Assembly: GCA_965203685.1 (NCBI GenBank)
Contig: OZ241908.1
Coordinates: forward strand, 5,270,001 to 5,334,000
Direction: 5' to 3'
DNA length: 64,000 nt
From: VXYL01 sp965203685
GTDB taxonomy: Bacteria > Pseudomonadota > Gammaproteobacteria > Pseudomonadales > Azotimanducaceae
The translations under genes and the position numbers were made by a program. A model generated the notes under the pieces. The model saw only the letters and a program-made list of their open reading frames with translations. It had not been told where the DNA came from and ran no database searches. This document shows, in pieces, positions 1-7,874 of this stretch (position 1 is its first letter; each line of letters opens with the position of its first letter).

Positions 1-520
1 GCTTCAGCACGTCACCCGTGCCGGTCACCACCGTCAACCCGGCAACCCAATCCCGCGTCATGCCATAGCGGATGACCTTGATGCCGCCCGCGTTGGTCGC
101 GACGTTGCCCCCGATCTGGCTTGAGCCCGCCGAGGCAAAGTCGACCGGGTAGCTCAAGTCCTGTTCCTCCGCGAAGGTTTGCAGGGCCTGTGTGAGCACG
201 CCCGCCTGGCAGCGCACGAGCCGGTCCGCCGGTTCGAAGCCCAAGACCCGGTTCATCCGATCGAACGACACCACCACTTCGCCGTGACTCGCCACGGCCC
301 CACCGGACAGGCCCGTTCGACCACCGGACGGCACCAGCGCAAACCCTTCGGCGTTCGCAAGCTCAGTGATGCCAACGACGTCTTCGAGGCTCTCGGGGAA
401 CACGATGGCCGACGGCGCAACGTCATAGCTGCGCGTCCAATCGCATCCCCAAACGGCAAGGTCGTCCGGGGCGCACTTGATGCGCGACGGCGGGAACACC
501 TGGCGGAGCAAAGCCTCCAT
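1..520 (-). CDS. FAD-linked oxidase, GlcD/D-2-hydroxyacid dehydrogenase-like (3' end outside window)
   Basis: N-terminal 173 codons of an FAD-binding PCMH-type oxidase of the glycolate oxidase GlcD / D-lactate or D-2-hydroxyglutarate dehydrogenase group; these oxidise 2-hydroxy acids to 2-oxo acids. Translating the minus strand gives the family's FAD-binding signatures: PSGGRTGLSGGAV at about residues 62-74, then SSQIGGNVATNAGG at about 126-139, followed by RYGMTRDWV. I chose the ATG at 520 because it gives the short N-terminus (MEALLRQVFPPSRI) usual before the PCMH domain; a GTG at 538 is in frame and possible. The C-terminal oxidase domain lies outside the window, so the substrate cannot be narrowed. 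The next gene upstream on the same strand, the hydrolase, ends 33 bp away, so the two may be cotranscribed. Confidence 0.85.
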   Translation of the reverse strand, partial: MEALLRQVFPPSRIKCAPDDLAVWGCDWTRSYDVAPSAIVFPESLEDVVGITELANAEGFALVPSGGRTGLSGGAVASHGEVVVSFDRMNRVLGFEPADRLVRCQAGVLTQALQTFAEEQDLSYPVDFASAGSSQIGGNVATNAGGIKVIRYGMTRDWVAGLTVVTGTGDVLK

Positions 521-552
521 GGGTCGAGAGTGTGCCACGGAGCGCTCTCGCT

Positions 553-1434
553 TTAGGTTCCGAGACCGTCGAGGAACCGCCACATGCGCCCGCGGATGCT
601 GGCCGCCTCATTGACCAGGTGGTGGCGTGCCTCCGGCATGGCCAGCAAGGTGACATCGTACCGGCGCTTGAGAACCTTGACGTTGTAGCGCCCATCCACC
701 GTGCCGTCGCGGCCGCCCTGGAGCACGAACACCTGCTGGCCTGATGGCTCACGCCGCTCGAATCGGTTCTTCCAGTCCATCATGGCCGCGACCCATTCCA
801 CGGGTAGCGTGCGTGCCTGCAACGGGTCGGAACGCACCAGGGCCAAGAACTCGGGGTTCTCGGTATTGGTGACGAACTTGCGTTGCACCTCGTCGACGAC
901 GTATCGGCCGACAGCGTAGCTGATCCGGCTCAACGGCCAAGATGCCGGCCGCACCAACGGCGCGAACAGCACGATCCGCTCGAAGTCTTTCGCCTGGCCG
1001 GCCTCCCGCGTATCGAGAAGCTCGAGGATCACCGAGGCTCCCATGCTCTGGCCGACCAACCAGCGCGGCCCTGCCAAGGCGTCCGCGTGCGCGCGGACGA
1101 AAGCGCCGAGATGGTCGGTGTAGCGGTCGAAGGAGTCGATCGTGGCCCGTCGGCCCGAGGACAGCCCGTGCCCTTGCTGGTCGTAGGTGAAGACACGGAA
1201 ATTGCGGTCGAGCAGGTACCTGATCAGGTGGCCGTACAGGCCGACGTGGTCGTAGTAGCCGTGTACAACGACCGCTGAACCCTCGACGGTGCCCGCTGGC
1301 TCGAACCGCTGTACGGCAAGCCGCTGGCCGTCGTGTTCGAACCAGCGGAACGCCTGCCCGAGATCAAGATCGAAGAAGCGGCGGTAGGCCGCCCCGAAAC
1401 CGTCGCCCGGCAGGAATGTGCCTTGTCCGCGCAA
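553..1434 (-). CDS. alpha/beta hydrolase, serine aminopeptidase S33 / lysophospholipase-like
   Basis: 293-residue alpha/beta hydrolase of the monoacylglycerol lipase / lysophospholipase (Hydrolase_4) group, probably a cytoplasmic esterase or lipase. Visible features: an oxyanion-side HGYYDH segment near residue 58, YDQQGHG near residue 95, the nucleophile elbow GQSMG near residue 148, an acidic residue in GGRDGTVD near residue 242, and the catalytic His in ARHHLVNE near residue 270. The start is TTG, 15 nt after the pgk stop on the same strand, so translational coupling to pgk is likely. Its substrate cannot be told from sequence. Adjacent to pgk and an FAD oxidase, but no shared pathway is evident. 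Confidence 0.8.
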   Translation of the reverse strand: MRGQGTFLPGDGFGAAYRRFFDLDLGQAFRWFEHDGQRLAVQRFEPAGTVEGSAVVVHGYYDHVGLYGHLIRYLLDRNFRVFTYDQQGHGLSSGRRATIDSFDRYTDHLGAFVRAHADALAGPRWLVGQSMGASVILELLDTREAGQAKDFERIVLFAPLVRPASWPLSRISYAVGRYVVDEVQRKFVTNTENPEFLALVRSDPLQARTLPVEWVAAMMDWKNRFERREPSGQQVFVLQGGRDGTVDGRYNVKVLKRRYDVTLLAMPEARHHLVNEAASIRGRMWRFLDGLGT

Positions 1435-1449
1435 TGCCGTCCGGCTCGC

Positions 1450-2640
1450 CTACATCCGCGCACGCGAGCGCAGCGCATCGAGCGCCGGCAAGGTCCTGCC
1501 TTCGAGGAACTCGAGGAACGCGCCGCCGCCGGTCGAAAGGTAGGAGATTTCCTCGCGGACGCCGTACTTGTCGACCGCTGCTAGCGTGTCGCCACCCCCG
1601 GCGACCGAGAACGCCGCGGACGCCGCGACCACCTCGGCGAGATGGCGGGTTCCTTCCCCGAACTGGTCGAACTCGAACATGCCGAGCGGCCCGTTCCAGA
1701 CGATCGTGCCGGCGCCCTCGAGCAACGGCTGCAGGCGACGGCATGTTTCAGGACCCACATCGAGGATGATCTCGTCGGGGCCGACCTCCTCGCACAGTCG
1801 CAGGCGCGCGGGTTGGCTGGCATCCACCGCTGGCGCGGTCATCACGTCAACGGGCAACGGCACGTCGGAGGTGGCCATGATGCGCCGGGCAACGTCGAGC
1901 AGACCCGGTTCGCACAACGACGCCCCGACCGGTCTGCCCGCCGCGAGCAGGAACGTGTTCGCGATGCCGCCGCCGACAATGACGGCATCGGCAAGGTCGG
2001 CCAGCGCCTCTAGGATGGCCAGCTTGGTCGAAACCTTCGCACCTCCCACGACCGCCACCACGGGCCGCGCCGGGTTCTCGACAATCCGGGCGAGGGCCTC
2101 GAGTTCCGCTTCCAGCAACGGCCCCGCGCACGCGCTTGCTGCAGCCTCGACCACGCCGCAGGTGGATGCGTGGGCGCGGTGCGCCGTCGCGAAGGCATCC
2201 ATCACGAAGATGTCGCACAGCGCCGCGAGATCCCGTGCCAAGCCCGCGTCGTCGGCGGTCTCACCGGCTTCGAAGCGCAGGTTCTCGAGCAACGCCACCT
2301 CGCCGGGTTCGATGTCAACACCGGCGCGCCACCGCTCGACCAACCGTACTGGGCGACCGAGCCTTGCGGCGAGCGCATCGGCGACCGGGGCAAGCGTCAG
2401 GTTCGGGTCCGGTTGGCCAGGGTCCGGTCGCCCCAAGTGCGAGGCGAGAAGGACGGCCGCCCCTTCGGCCAAGCACCGTTCGATGGTGGGCAAGGCGGCG
2501 TCGATCCGCGACGCATTGGCCACAGCGCCGTCTTCGAGTGGCACGTTCAGGTCTTCGCGAATCAGCACGCGTTTACCCGCTAGGTCGAAGTCGTCAAGCG
2601 ACGCGACCGCGAACGGAGGCGGTGTGGTGGCTACATCCAT
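1450..2640 (-). CDS. pgk: phosphoglycerate kinase
   Basis: Cytoplasmic glycolytic/gluconeogenic kinase that interconverts 1,3-bisphosphoglycerate plus ADP with 3-phosphoglycerate plus ATP. At 396 residues it has the usual bacterial length. The N-terminal signature KRVLIREDLNVPL (about residues 23-35) carries the substrate-binding Arg/Asp/Asn, ASHLGRP follows near residue 66, VVGGAKVSTK near residue 198, the hinge segment VWNGPLGMFE near residue 310, and the nucleotide-binding SVAGGGDT near residue 345 with the C-terminal STGGGAFLEFLEG. It is transcribed away from metK, with about 90 bp between them. The usual gapA/epd-pgk-fba glycolytic cluster is not seen here, as a hydrolase follows instead. 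Confidence 0.97.
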   Translation of the reverse strand: MDVATTPPPFAVASLDDFDLAGKRVLIREDLNVPLEDGAVANASRIDAALPTIERCLAEGAAVLLASHLGRPDPGQPDPNLTLAPVADALAARLGRPVRLVERWRAGVDIEPGEVALLENLRFEAGETADDAGLARDLAALCDIFVMDAFATAHRAHASTCGVVEAAASACAGPLLEAELEALARIVENPARPVVAVVGGAKVSTKLAILEALADLADAVIVGGGIANTFLLAAGRPVGASLCEPGLLDVARRIMATSDVPLPVDVMTAPAVDASQPARLRLCEEVGPDEIILDVGPETCRRLQPLLEGAGTIVWNGPLGMFEFDQFGEGTRHLAEVVAASAAFSVAGGGDTLAAVDKYGVREEISYLSTGGGAFLEFLEGRTLPALDALRSRARM

Positions 2641-2660
2641 GCCTTAAGTCTGGCGCGCCG

Positions 2661-2688
2661 TTGGGGCAACACGGAGGTAGCGTACAAT
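2661..2688 (+). promoter_or_regulatory. candidate sigma-70 promoter for metK
   Basis: A TTGGGG -35-like hexamer (2661-2666) and a TACAAT -10 hexamer (2683-2688) are separated by 16 bp. They lie in the short intergenic gap between divergent pgk and metK and point toward metK. The -10 is one base from consensus; the -35 keeps only the TTG. Read by eye, no start site is known. Confidence 0.5.
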
Positions 2689-2693
2689 GCGCG

Positions 2694-2720
2694 CCCTTTT
2701 ACACCAAAGCACCAAAAGGG
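2694..2720 (+). promoter_or_regulatory. hairpin in the metK leader
   Basis: A perfect 7-bp stem (CCCTTTT pairing with AAAAGGG, 2694-2700 and 2714-2720) with a 13-nt loop lies just downstream of the candidate metK promoter and 10 nt before its ATG. The purine-rich 3' arm is the nearest Shine-Dalgarno-like sequence, so pairing could limit initiation. It does not match a SAM riboswitch I can recognise. Confidence 0.4.
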
Positions 2721-2730
2721 CCGTTTTGCC

Positions 2731-3894
2731 ATGAGCGATTATTCGGTTTTCACCTCGGAGTCGGTGTCGGAAGGCCATCCGGACAAGATGGCGGACCAGA
2801 TCTCCGACGCCGTCCTGGACGCCATGCTGGCGCAGGACGCCGAGTCGCACGTCGCCTGTGAAACCTTGCTCAAGGGCTCGCTGGTGGTCGTTGCCGGCGA
2901 GATTCGCTCGCGTGCCGAGGTGGACATCGACAAGCTCGCGCGCGGTGTCATCCGCGAAATCGGGTACGGCGAACCCAAGAGCGGCTACGACCTCGAGTCG
3001 GTCGCGGTCGTCAACGCGCTCGGTCAGCAATCGCGGGAGATCGCCGTGGGCGTCGACGAGACCGACGGCCACGAACAGGGTGCCGGCGACCAGGGGCTGA
3101 TGTTCGGCTATGCGACCGATGAAACCGATGTGCTGATGCCCGCGCCGATCGCCTACGCGCACCGGCTCATGCAACAGCACGCGGAAGTGCGCCGCACCAG
3201 CCTCGACTTTCTCCGCCCAGACGCCAAGAGCCAGCTTTCCTTCCGCTACGGCGCCGACGGCATGCCCATCGCCATCGACGCCGTCGTCTTGTCCACCCAG
3301 CATACGCCCGAGGTCGACAACCCGACCCTCCACGAAGCCGTCACCGAGGAGATCATCAAGCCGGTGTTGCCCGGCAACTGGTTGACGGCGAACACCAAGA
3401 CCTACATCAACCCGGCCGGCCGTTTCGAGGTGGGCGGACCGGTCGCCGACTGCGGGCTCACCGGGCGCAAGATCATCGTCGACACCTACGGCGGCATGGC
3501 GCGCCACGGCGGTGGAGCGTTCTCCGGCAAGGACCCGTCCAAGGTCGATCGGTCGGCCGCATACGCCGGGCGCTACGTCGCCAAGAACATCGTCGCCGCG
3601 GGTTTGGCGAAGCGCTGCGAAATCCAGGTGAGCTATGCCATAGGCACTGCTGATCCCACTTCAATCAGCGTCAACACGTTCGGGACAGGAACGGTCGCCG
3701 ACGAGAGAATCGTGCAACTTATCGGTGAGTTCTTCGACTTGAAACCCCGGGGACTGATCGAGATGCTGGATCTGAAACGACCGATCTACCAGCGCACCGC
3801 GGCGTATGGGCACTTCGGTCGCGACGACGAAGCCTTCTCATGGGAACGAACGGACAAGGCCGAAGCACTCCGCGCCGCTGTGAACGGCGCTTGA
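2731..3894 (+). CDS. metK: S-adenosylmethionine synthetase
   Basis: Makes S-adenosylmethionine from methionine and ATP with release of phosphate and pyrophosphate; cytoplasmic tetramer. The 387-residue protein has the usual length and the family signatures: SEGHPDKMADQISDA at about residues 11-25, GAGDQGLMFGYA near 115, and the glycine-rich phosphate loop GGGAFSGKDPSKVDRSAAY near 262. It opens a short methionine/one-carbon block with metF downstream. In many proteobacteria ahcY lies between these two genes, but here only a 42-bp gap with a hairpin separates them. A leader hairpin just before the start may control translation. Confidence 0.98.
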   Translation: MSDYSVFTSESVSEGHPDKMADQISDAVLDAMLAQDAESHVACETLLKGSLVVVAGEIRSRAEVDIDKLARGVIREIGYGEPKSGYDLESVAVVNALGQQSREIAVGVDETDGHEQGAGDQGLMFGYATDETDVLMPAPIAYAHRLMQQHAEVRRTSLDFLRPDAKSQLSFRYGADGMPIAIDAVVLSTQHTPEVDNPTLHEAVTEEIIKPVLPGNWLTANTKTYINPAGRFEVGGPVADCGLTGRKIIVDTYGGMARHGGGAFSGKDPSKVDRSAAYAGRYVAKNIVAAGLAKRCEIQVSYAIGTADPTSISVNTFGTGTVADERIVQLIGEFFDLKPRGLIEMLDLKRPIYQRTAAYGHFGRDDEAFSWERTDKAEALRAAVNGA

Positions 3895-3902
3895 GGCTCA
3901 CC

Positions 3903-3919
3903 CGCGCCCTACGGGCGCG
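3903..3919 (+). other. GC-rich hairpin between metK and metF
   Basis: CGCGCCC and GGGCGCG form a perfect 7-bp stem with a 3-nt loop in the 42-bp gap after the metK stop. No T-tract follows, so it is not a typical intrinsic terminator; it may attenuate read-through or protect the metK mRNA end. Confidence 0.35.
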
Positions 3920-3936
3920 CGGCCAAGACTAGCCGC

Positions 3937-4761
3937 ATGGTGTCGTTGAGCTTCGAGTTCTTCCCACCACGGACCCCGCGCGGCCGGGCCACACTCATCC
4001 AAACCGCCAGGCGGCTCGGCGATTACGACCCGGCGTTCTATTCCGTCACCTACGGTGCAGGAGGGTCGACACGAGACCGCACGTTCGCCACCGTCAGCGA
4101 ACTGCGCGACGCGAGCTTCGACGCCGTGCCGCACCTGTCGTGGGGGGGCGATGATGCCGAGCAGGTGCTCGGCCTCGTCGCGGGATACCAGCGCCAAGGC
4201 GTCGAACGCCTCGTCGTGCTACGCGGCGACGTGCCCTCCGGCGTCGGCACCAAGGCCGAGGTTCGCCATGCGGAGCAACTGGTTCGGCTGATCCGCGCCC
4301 GCGTCGACACGCCGCTCGTCCTGGAGGTCGCCGCCTACCCCGAGGTTCACCCCGAGGCACCGTCCGCGGACGCCGACATCGAATACCTCAAGCGCAAGGT
4401 GGACGCGGGCGCGGACGGTTGCATCACCCAGTACTTCTACAATGCCGACGCCTATTTCTACTTCCGCGACCGTTGCGTTGCGGCGGGCATCGCGGTGCCG
4501 ATCGTGGCCGGCATCATGCCGATCTCGAACTACGACAACCTAGTCCGTTTCTCGGATAAGGCCGGGGCGGAAATCCCGCGCTGGATTCGCACCCGCCTGA
4601 AAGACTTGAGCCCTGACGCCGACGCACTCGGCAAGTTCGGGGCCGATGTCGTGACGACGCTATGCGAACGGCTTGTGACGGGCGGCGCGCCGGGACTGCA
4701 CTTCTATACGCTCAACAAGGCCGGGCCGACGGCCGCGGTCCTGACGGGCCTCTCCGTCTAG
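3937..4761 (+). CDS. metF: 5,10-methylenetetrahydrofolate reductase
   Basis: Flavin-dependent cytoplasmic enzyme that reduces 5,10-methylene-THF to 5-methyl-THF, the methyl donor for methionine synthesis. The start MVSLSFEFFPPRTPRG is the family hallmark, followed by SVTYGAGGSTRDRT (about residues 35-48), the flavin/folate segment VVLRGDVP near residue 93, and DAGADGCITQYFYNADAYF near residue 156. At 274 residues it is somewhat shorter than E. coli MetF (296). It follows metK in the same direction. Its stop overlaps by 4 bp the end of a convergent unknown gene. Confidence 0.95.
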   Translation: MVSLSFEFFPPRTPRGRATLIQTARRLGDYDPAFYSVTYGAGGSTRDRTFATVSELRDASFDAVPHLSWGGDDAEQVLGLVAGYQRQGVERLVVLRGDVPSGVGTKAEVRHAEQLVRLIRARVDTPLVLEVAAYPEVHPEAPSADADIEYLKRKVDAGADGCITQYFYNADAYFYFRDRCVAAGIAVPIVAGIMPISNYDNLVRFSDKAGAEIPRWIRTRLKDLSPDADALGKFGADVVTTLCERLVTGGAPGLHFYTLNKAGPTAAVLTGLSV

Positions 4762-5441
4762 CGGGGCTGGCCCCCGCCTAGCAGCGCGGCGCTCTCCTCC
4801 GACCACTTGGCCAGCGCGTCCCTGAGGTGCTCCAACTCGCGAACCGTCTCTGACAACTCGTCCAAAGTCCGCTGCAACTCGCTGTCCTGCCCGGCACCAG
4901 TACGGCCACGAGCAGCCTCAACCTGGCGTGACAAGCGGAGAACCACCGCGTCCATGGCCTCCACGATCGTCCCCACGGTTCGTGGTTCGTCACGCGTCGT
5001 TTCGCGAGCCAATGCCGACGGCTCGTCGAAGTGCCCCAACTCGACCCGTGAACCGTCTTCTCGTTCCGTGAGCAGCGGCGGTTCGTCTCGTACGGAAGAG
5101 CCCGCGGAGCTGTCCAAGTCAACATCCATGACACCGGAAGCCATGAGGTCGAGGCGCTCGATCAGGTCCAGGCGATCACCGGGGGTGGCTTGCAACTCCG
5201 CGGCCGACTCGGCGACGAGTTCCATCGCCCGCTCGACGTCCGACACGCTGCCCCGGAGTACGCCGTCGAGCAGGTTTTCCACGGCCCGCAAGAGCGGCGT
5301 GGCGGTCTCGTCCGCATCGGCGATCTCGGCCAGTCGGCTGTTCAGCGCTCGAACGGCCATCGGCCGATCAACACCAGCGATGCAGGCCGTGATCAGCGCC
5401 CCCAAGTCAGACGCGTCTCCAGACCGATTACCGGGATCCAT
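4758..5441 (-). CDS. hypothetical acidic helical protein
   Basis: 227-residue protein that I do not recognise. It has no signal peptide or membrane segment, is rich in Glu, Asp, Ala and Leu, and looks largely alpha-helical. A low-complexity Ser/Asp/Glu stretch lies around residues 105-150, and a probable coiled coil covers about 165-215 (ending in a Leu/Glu-rich region with ELEHLRDALAKW). It converges with metF, overlapping 4 bp at the stop codons, and reads away from gshB, sharing a 99-bp divergent intergenic region with it. Its coding status rests on the clean 684-bp reading frame and its fit between two neighbours. Confidence 0.6.
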   Translation of the reverse strand: MDPGNRSGDASDLGALITACIAGVDRPMAVRALNSRLAEIADADETATPLLRAVENLLDGVLRGSVSDVERAMELVAESAAELQATPGDRLDLIERLDLMASGVMDVDLDSSAGSSVRDEPPLLTEREDGSRVELGHFDEPSALARETTRDEPRTVGTIVEAMDAVVLRLSRQVEAARGRTGAGQDSELQRTLDELSETVRELEHLRDALAKWSEESAALLGGGQPR

Positions 5442-5540
5442 GACGGCGTCTTACCAAAACCAAGCCGCCTTGTCGCGCTGACGCAACCCGGTTACTTTTG
5501 AATTCAACCCTTGTCGCAACCCCGTCCAAGGTAGACCGCG

Positions 5541-6533
5541 ATGGTTCATGTCGCGTTCGTGATCGACCCGATCACGACGTTCAACGTCAAAAAGGACTCC
5601 ACCCTCGCCATGATCCGCGCCGCGCAAGCCCGCGGCTGGCGGACCACGGTCCTCGGGCCACACGACCTTGCTCTGCAGCATGGCCAGGTGATGGCGTGGT
5701 CGCGCGACATCGCCCTGACGCCAACCGCCATGCGGTCGCTCGACGAGATCGACGGACCGGACTACTACCACCTAGGACCCGAAGCCCGTTTGCCGCTCGC
5801 CGTGATCGACTTGGTGATGATGCGCAAAGATCCCCCCTTCGACATGGAGTACGTCTACGCCACGTACTTGCTCGAGCGCGCGCAACGGGAGGGCGCAACA
5901 GTGGTCAACGCACCTAAGAGCCTGCGCGACTGCAACGAGAAGTTCTTCGCAACCGACTTCCCCAGGTGCACGCCGCCCTTGATCGTGGCGGCGCGCCAAG
6001 ACCTGTTGCTGGACTTCCACGCGGAACACCGGGACGTCGTCTTCAAGAAACTCGACGGCATGGGGGGAATGAGCATCTTCCGCATCCGCGAGGACGATCC
6101 CAACCTGCGGGTCGTGATCGAGACGCTCACGGACAACGGTCGGCGCCCGATCATGGCGCAGAAGTTCATCCCCGAGATCAGCGCCGGCGACAAGCGCATC
6201 CTGCTCATCGACGGCGAAGCCGTTCCGTTCGCGCTTGCACGCGTACCGATGCGCGGCGAGACCCGGGGCAATCTCGCGGCTGGCGGCGCGGGCGTCGGTC
6301 AACCCCTGTCCGATCGTGACCGGGCCATCGCCGAGGCCGTGGGCGGCACCTTGCGCGAGCGCGGATTGCACTTCGTGGGCATCGACGTGATCGGCGACTA
6401 CCTCACCGAGATCAACGTCACCTGCCCGACCTGCATCCGCGAGTTGGACCGGCAGTTCGACCTGGACATCGCCGGGTCGCTGCTCGACAGCTTGCAGGCC
6501 AAGGTCAATAGCGCGCACGAGTCAAGGCAGTAG
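5541..6533 (+). CDS. gshB: glutathione synthetase
   Basis: Cytoplasmic ATP-grasp ligase that joins gamma-glutamylcysteine and glycine to form glutathione. At 330 residues it is close to the proteobacterial GshB length. The N-terminus (FVIDPITTFNVKKDST, about residues 6-21) matches the family's DPL..I....D opening, the ATP-grasp loop is at VFKKLDGMGGMSIFRI near residue 168, and RVPMRGETRGNLAAGG followed by the metal-binding DVIGDYLTEINVTCPT near residue 280 closes the active site. Order gshB-tonB-yqgE-ruvX is the Pseudomonas-type arrangement. The start ATG is 99 bp from the divergent unknown gene. Confidence 0.96.
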   Translation: MVHVAFVIDPITTFNVKKDSTLAMIRAAQARGWRTTVLGPHDLALQHGQVMAWSRDIALTPTAMRSLDEIDGPDYYHLGPEARLPLAVIDLVMMRKDPPFDMEYVYATYLLERAQREGATVVNAPKSLRDCNEKFFATDFPRCTPPLIVAARQDLLLDFHAEHRDVVFKKLDGMGGMSIFRIREDDPNLRVVIETLTDNGRRPIMAQKFIPEISAGDKRILLIDGEAVPFALARVPMRGETRGNLAAGGAGVGQPLSDRDRAIAEAVGGTLRERGLHFVGIDVIGDYLTEINVTCPTCIRELDRQFDLDIAGSLLDSLQAKVNSAHESRQ

Positions 6534-6546
6534 GCGAACCGCCAAC

Positions 6547-7308
6547 ATGTACCAAGTCTCGGACAATTCCCGCTTCATGGCCGCTCTGGCCGTCGCAGTG
6601 GCGGTGCACATGGGCCTGCTAGCCGGCATCGACTTGCCCCGCTACGCACCGCCCGACACGCCGCCCTCGATCACGATCACCCTTCTCGGCTACCAGCAAC
6701 CGACAACGCAGGTGGCCACGCCCGACCCCGTGGAGCAACCCGCTTCCCCGGCGGCACCACCACCACCCGAACCGCCACCCCGACCGATCACCGTCGACCC
6801 ACCAAGCCCCGCCACCCCGGCCAGTCCTCTCGCCGGCAAGAGCCCTCAGCCGGGGAGCGCGAGGGGCGCGCCCCTCGCCGGCAAGAGCGTCGCCGATCTT
6901 GCGCGCGACATCGCGGCACTTGATGCGAGAGTCACGGACGGCCCCGACCCAGCGCTACGTGTTCGCCGTCTGCTCGCCGGCACCACGGCCGCACCGGAAT
7001 TCGCCTATTATCTCGAGGCATGGCGGCGCAAAGTCGAGCGCATCGGTAATCTGAACTACCCGAGCGAAGCACGGGCTCGGCGCCTGAACGGCAGTCTGCG
7101 ACTGCTCGTGACGATCACGGCGGATGGTGCCTTGCACGAGGTCCGCGTTCTCGAGACGAGCGGCCACCGGGTGCTCGACGAAGCGGCCCTGCACATCGTT
7201 CGCCTGGCTGCCCCGTACGCGCCGTTTTCGCCGAAAATGCGTGCAACCACCGACCTGCTCGAGATCGAGCGGACGTGGCACTTCCGCAACAGTCGTTACT
7301 CTTCTTAA
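6547..7308 (+). CDS. tonB: TonB-like energy transducer
   Basis: 253-residue periplasm-spanning protein with TonB architecture: a single N-terminal membrane helix (about residues 9-27), a Pro-rich linker (about 60-100, with runs such as APPPPEPPPRP), and a C-terminal TonB domain (about 165-250) containing YPSEARARRLNGSLRLLV and the amphipathic end. TonB proteins couple the ExbBD proton-motive complex to outer-membrane receptors; no exbB/exbD is in the window, so this may be the dedicated TonB of the gshB-yqgE locus known in pseudomonads. Within the linker the segment PLAGKS is duplicated 15 residues apart around a perfect DNA palindrome, which suggests an in-frame insertion or duplication. Confidence 0.85.
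   Translation: MYQVSDNSRFMAALAVAVAVHMGLLAGIDLPRYAPPDTPPSITITLLGYQQPTTQVATPDPVEQPASPAAPPPPEPPPRPITVDPPSPATPASPLAGKSPQPGSARGAPLAGKSVADLARDIAALDARVTDGPDPALRVRRLLAGTTAAPEFAYYLEAWRRKVERIGNLNYPSEARARRLNGSLRLLVTITADGALHEVRVLETSGHRVLDEAALHIVRLAAPYAPFSPKMRATTDLLEIERTWHFRNSRYSS
6859..6878 (+). repeat. 20-bp perfect palindrome inside the tonB-like gene
   Basis: GCGAGGGGCG followed directly by its reverse complement CGCCCCTCGC. It sits between two near-identical 18-bp direct copies that encode the repeated PLAGKS, and keeps the reading frame. Looks like a small in-frame insertion or a duplication product. Confidence 0.6.
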
Positions 7309-7325
7309 GGGGCCCGAGGAAAACA

Positions 7326-7874
7326 GTGAAATCCCTGACCGGACAGTTTCTCATCAGCATGCCCAAGCTGCGCGGAAGCCTATTCGGGGACTCGGTCATC
7401 TACCTGTGGGCTCACGACGAGCAGGGTGCGCAGGGGCTGGTCGTGAACCATCCCTACGATCTGACGCTCGCCAAGCTCTTGGACCAGCTTGAGATTCCTT
7501 CTCAAGGTGGTCTCGACGAGCAGGTCGCCGCCGGCGGTCCCGTCGAACCGCAGCGCGGCTTCATCCTGCACAGCGACGAGGTGAGCATCGACTCCAGCGA
7601 ACCGGCCGGCGACGGCCTGGCGATCTCCTACAGCCGGGAGATCCTCGACCTGATCGGCGCCCATCGCGGTCCCGCACAGTATCTTGTCGCGCTGGGGTAC
7701 GCTGGCTGGGGGCCCGGACAGTTGGAGCATGAGCTTGCCGACTCGGCTTGGTTGACCGCGCCGAGTTCCCTCGAGGTGCTTTTCGACCTGCCTTTCGAGG
7801 AGCGGCTTGACCACGTCGCCAACGTCCTGGGCATCGATCTGCGGCTGCTCGGTGCCGACGCTGGCCTCGCATGA
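7326..7874 (+). CDS. yqgE: YqgE/AlgH family protein (UPF0301)
   Basis: 182-residue member of the UPF0301 YqgE/AlgH family, whose biochemical role is unsettled. The family opening LTGQFLISMPKLRG (residues 4-17) is followed by VNHP near residue 41, GGPVEPQRGFILH near residue 69 and GYAGWGPGQLEHEL near residue 125. I chose the GTG at 7326 because an AGGA ribosome-binding sequence sits just upstream and the protein then starts as family members do; an in-frame start further upstream would overlap tonB. It overlaps ruvX by 4 bp (ATGA), so the two are translationally coupled. Confidence 0.92.
   Translation: MKSLTGQFLISMPKLRGSLFGDSVIYLWAHDEQGAQGLVVNHPYDLTLAKLLDQLEIPSQGGLDEQVAAGGPVEPQRGFILHSDEVSIDSSEPAGDGLAISYSREILDLIGAHRGPAQYLVALGYAGWGPGQLEHELADSAWLTAPSSLEVLFDLPFEERLDHVANVLGIDLRLLGADAGLA

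Noticed and set aside
2694..2730. SAM riboswitch before metK
   Set aside because: Only a simple 7-bp hairpin is present in a 90-bp gap; no known SAM aptamer pattern fits.
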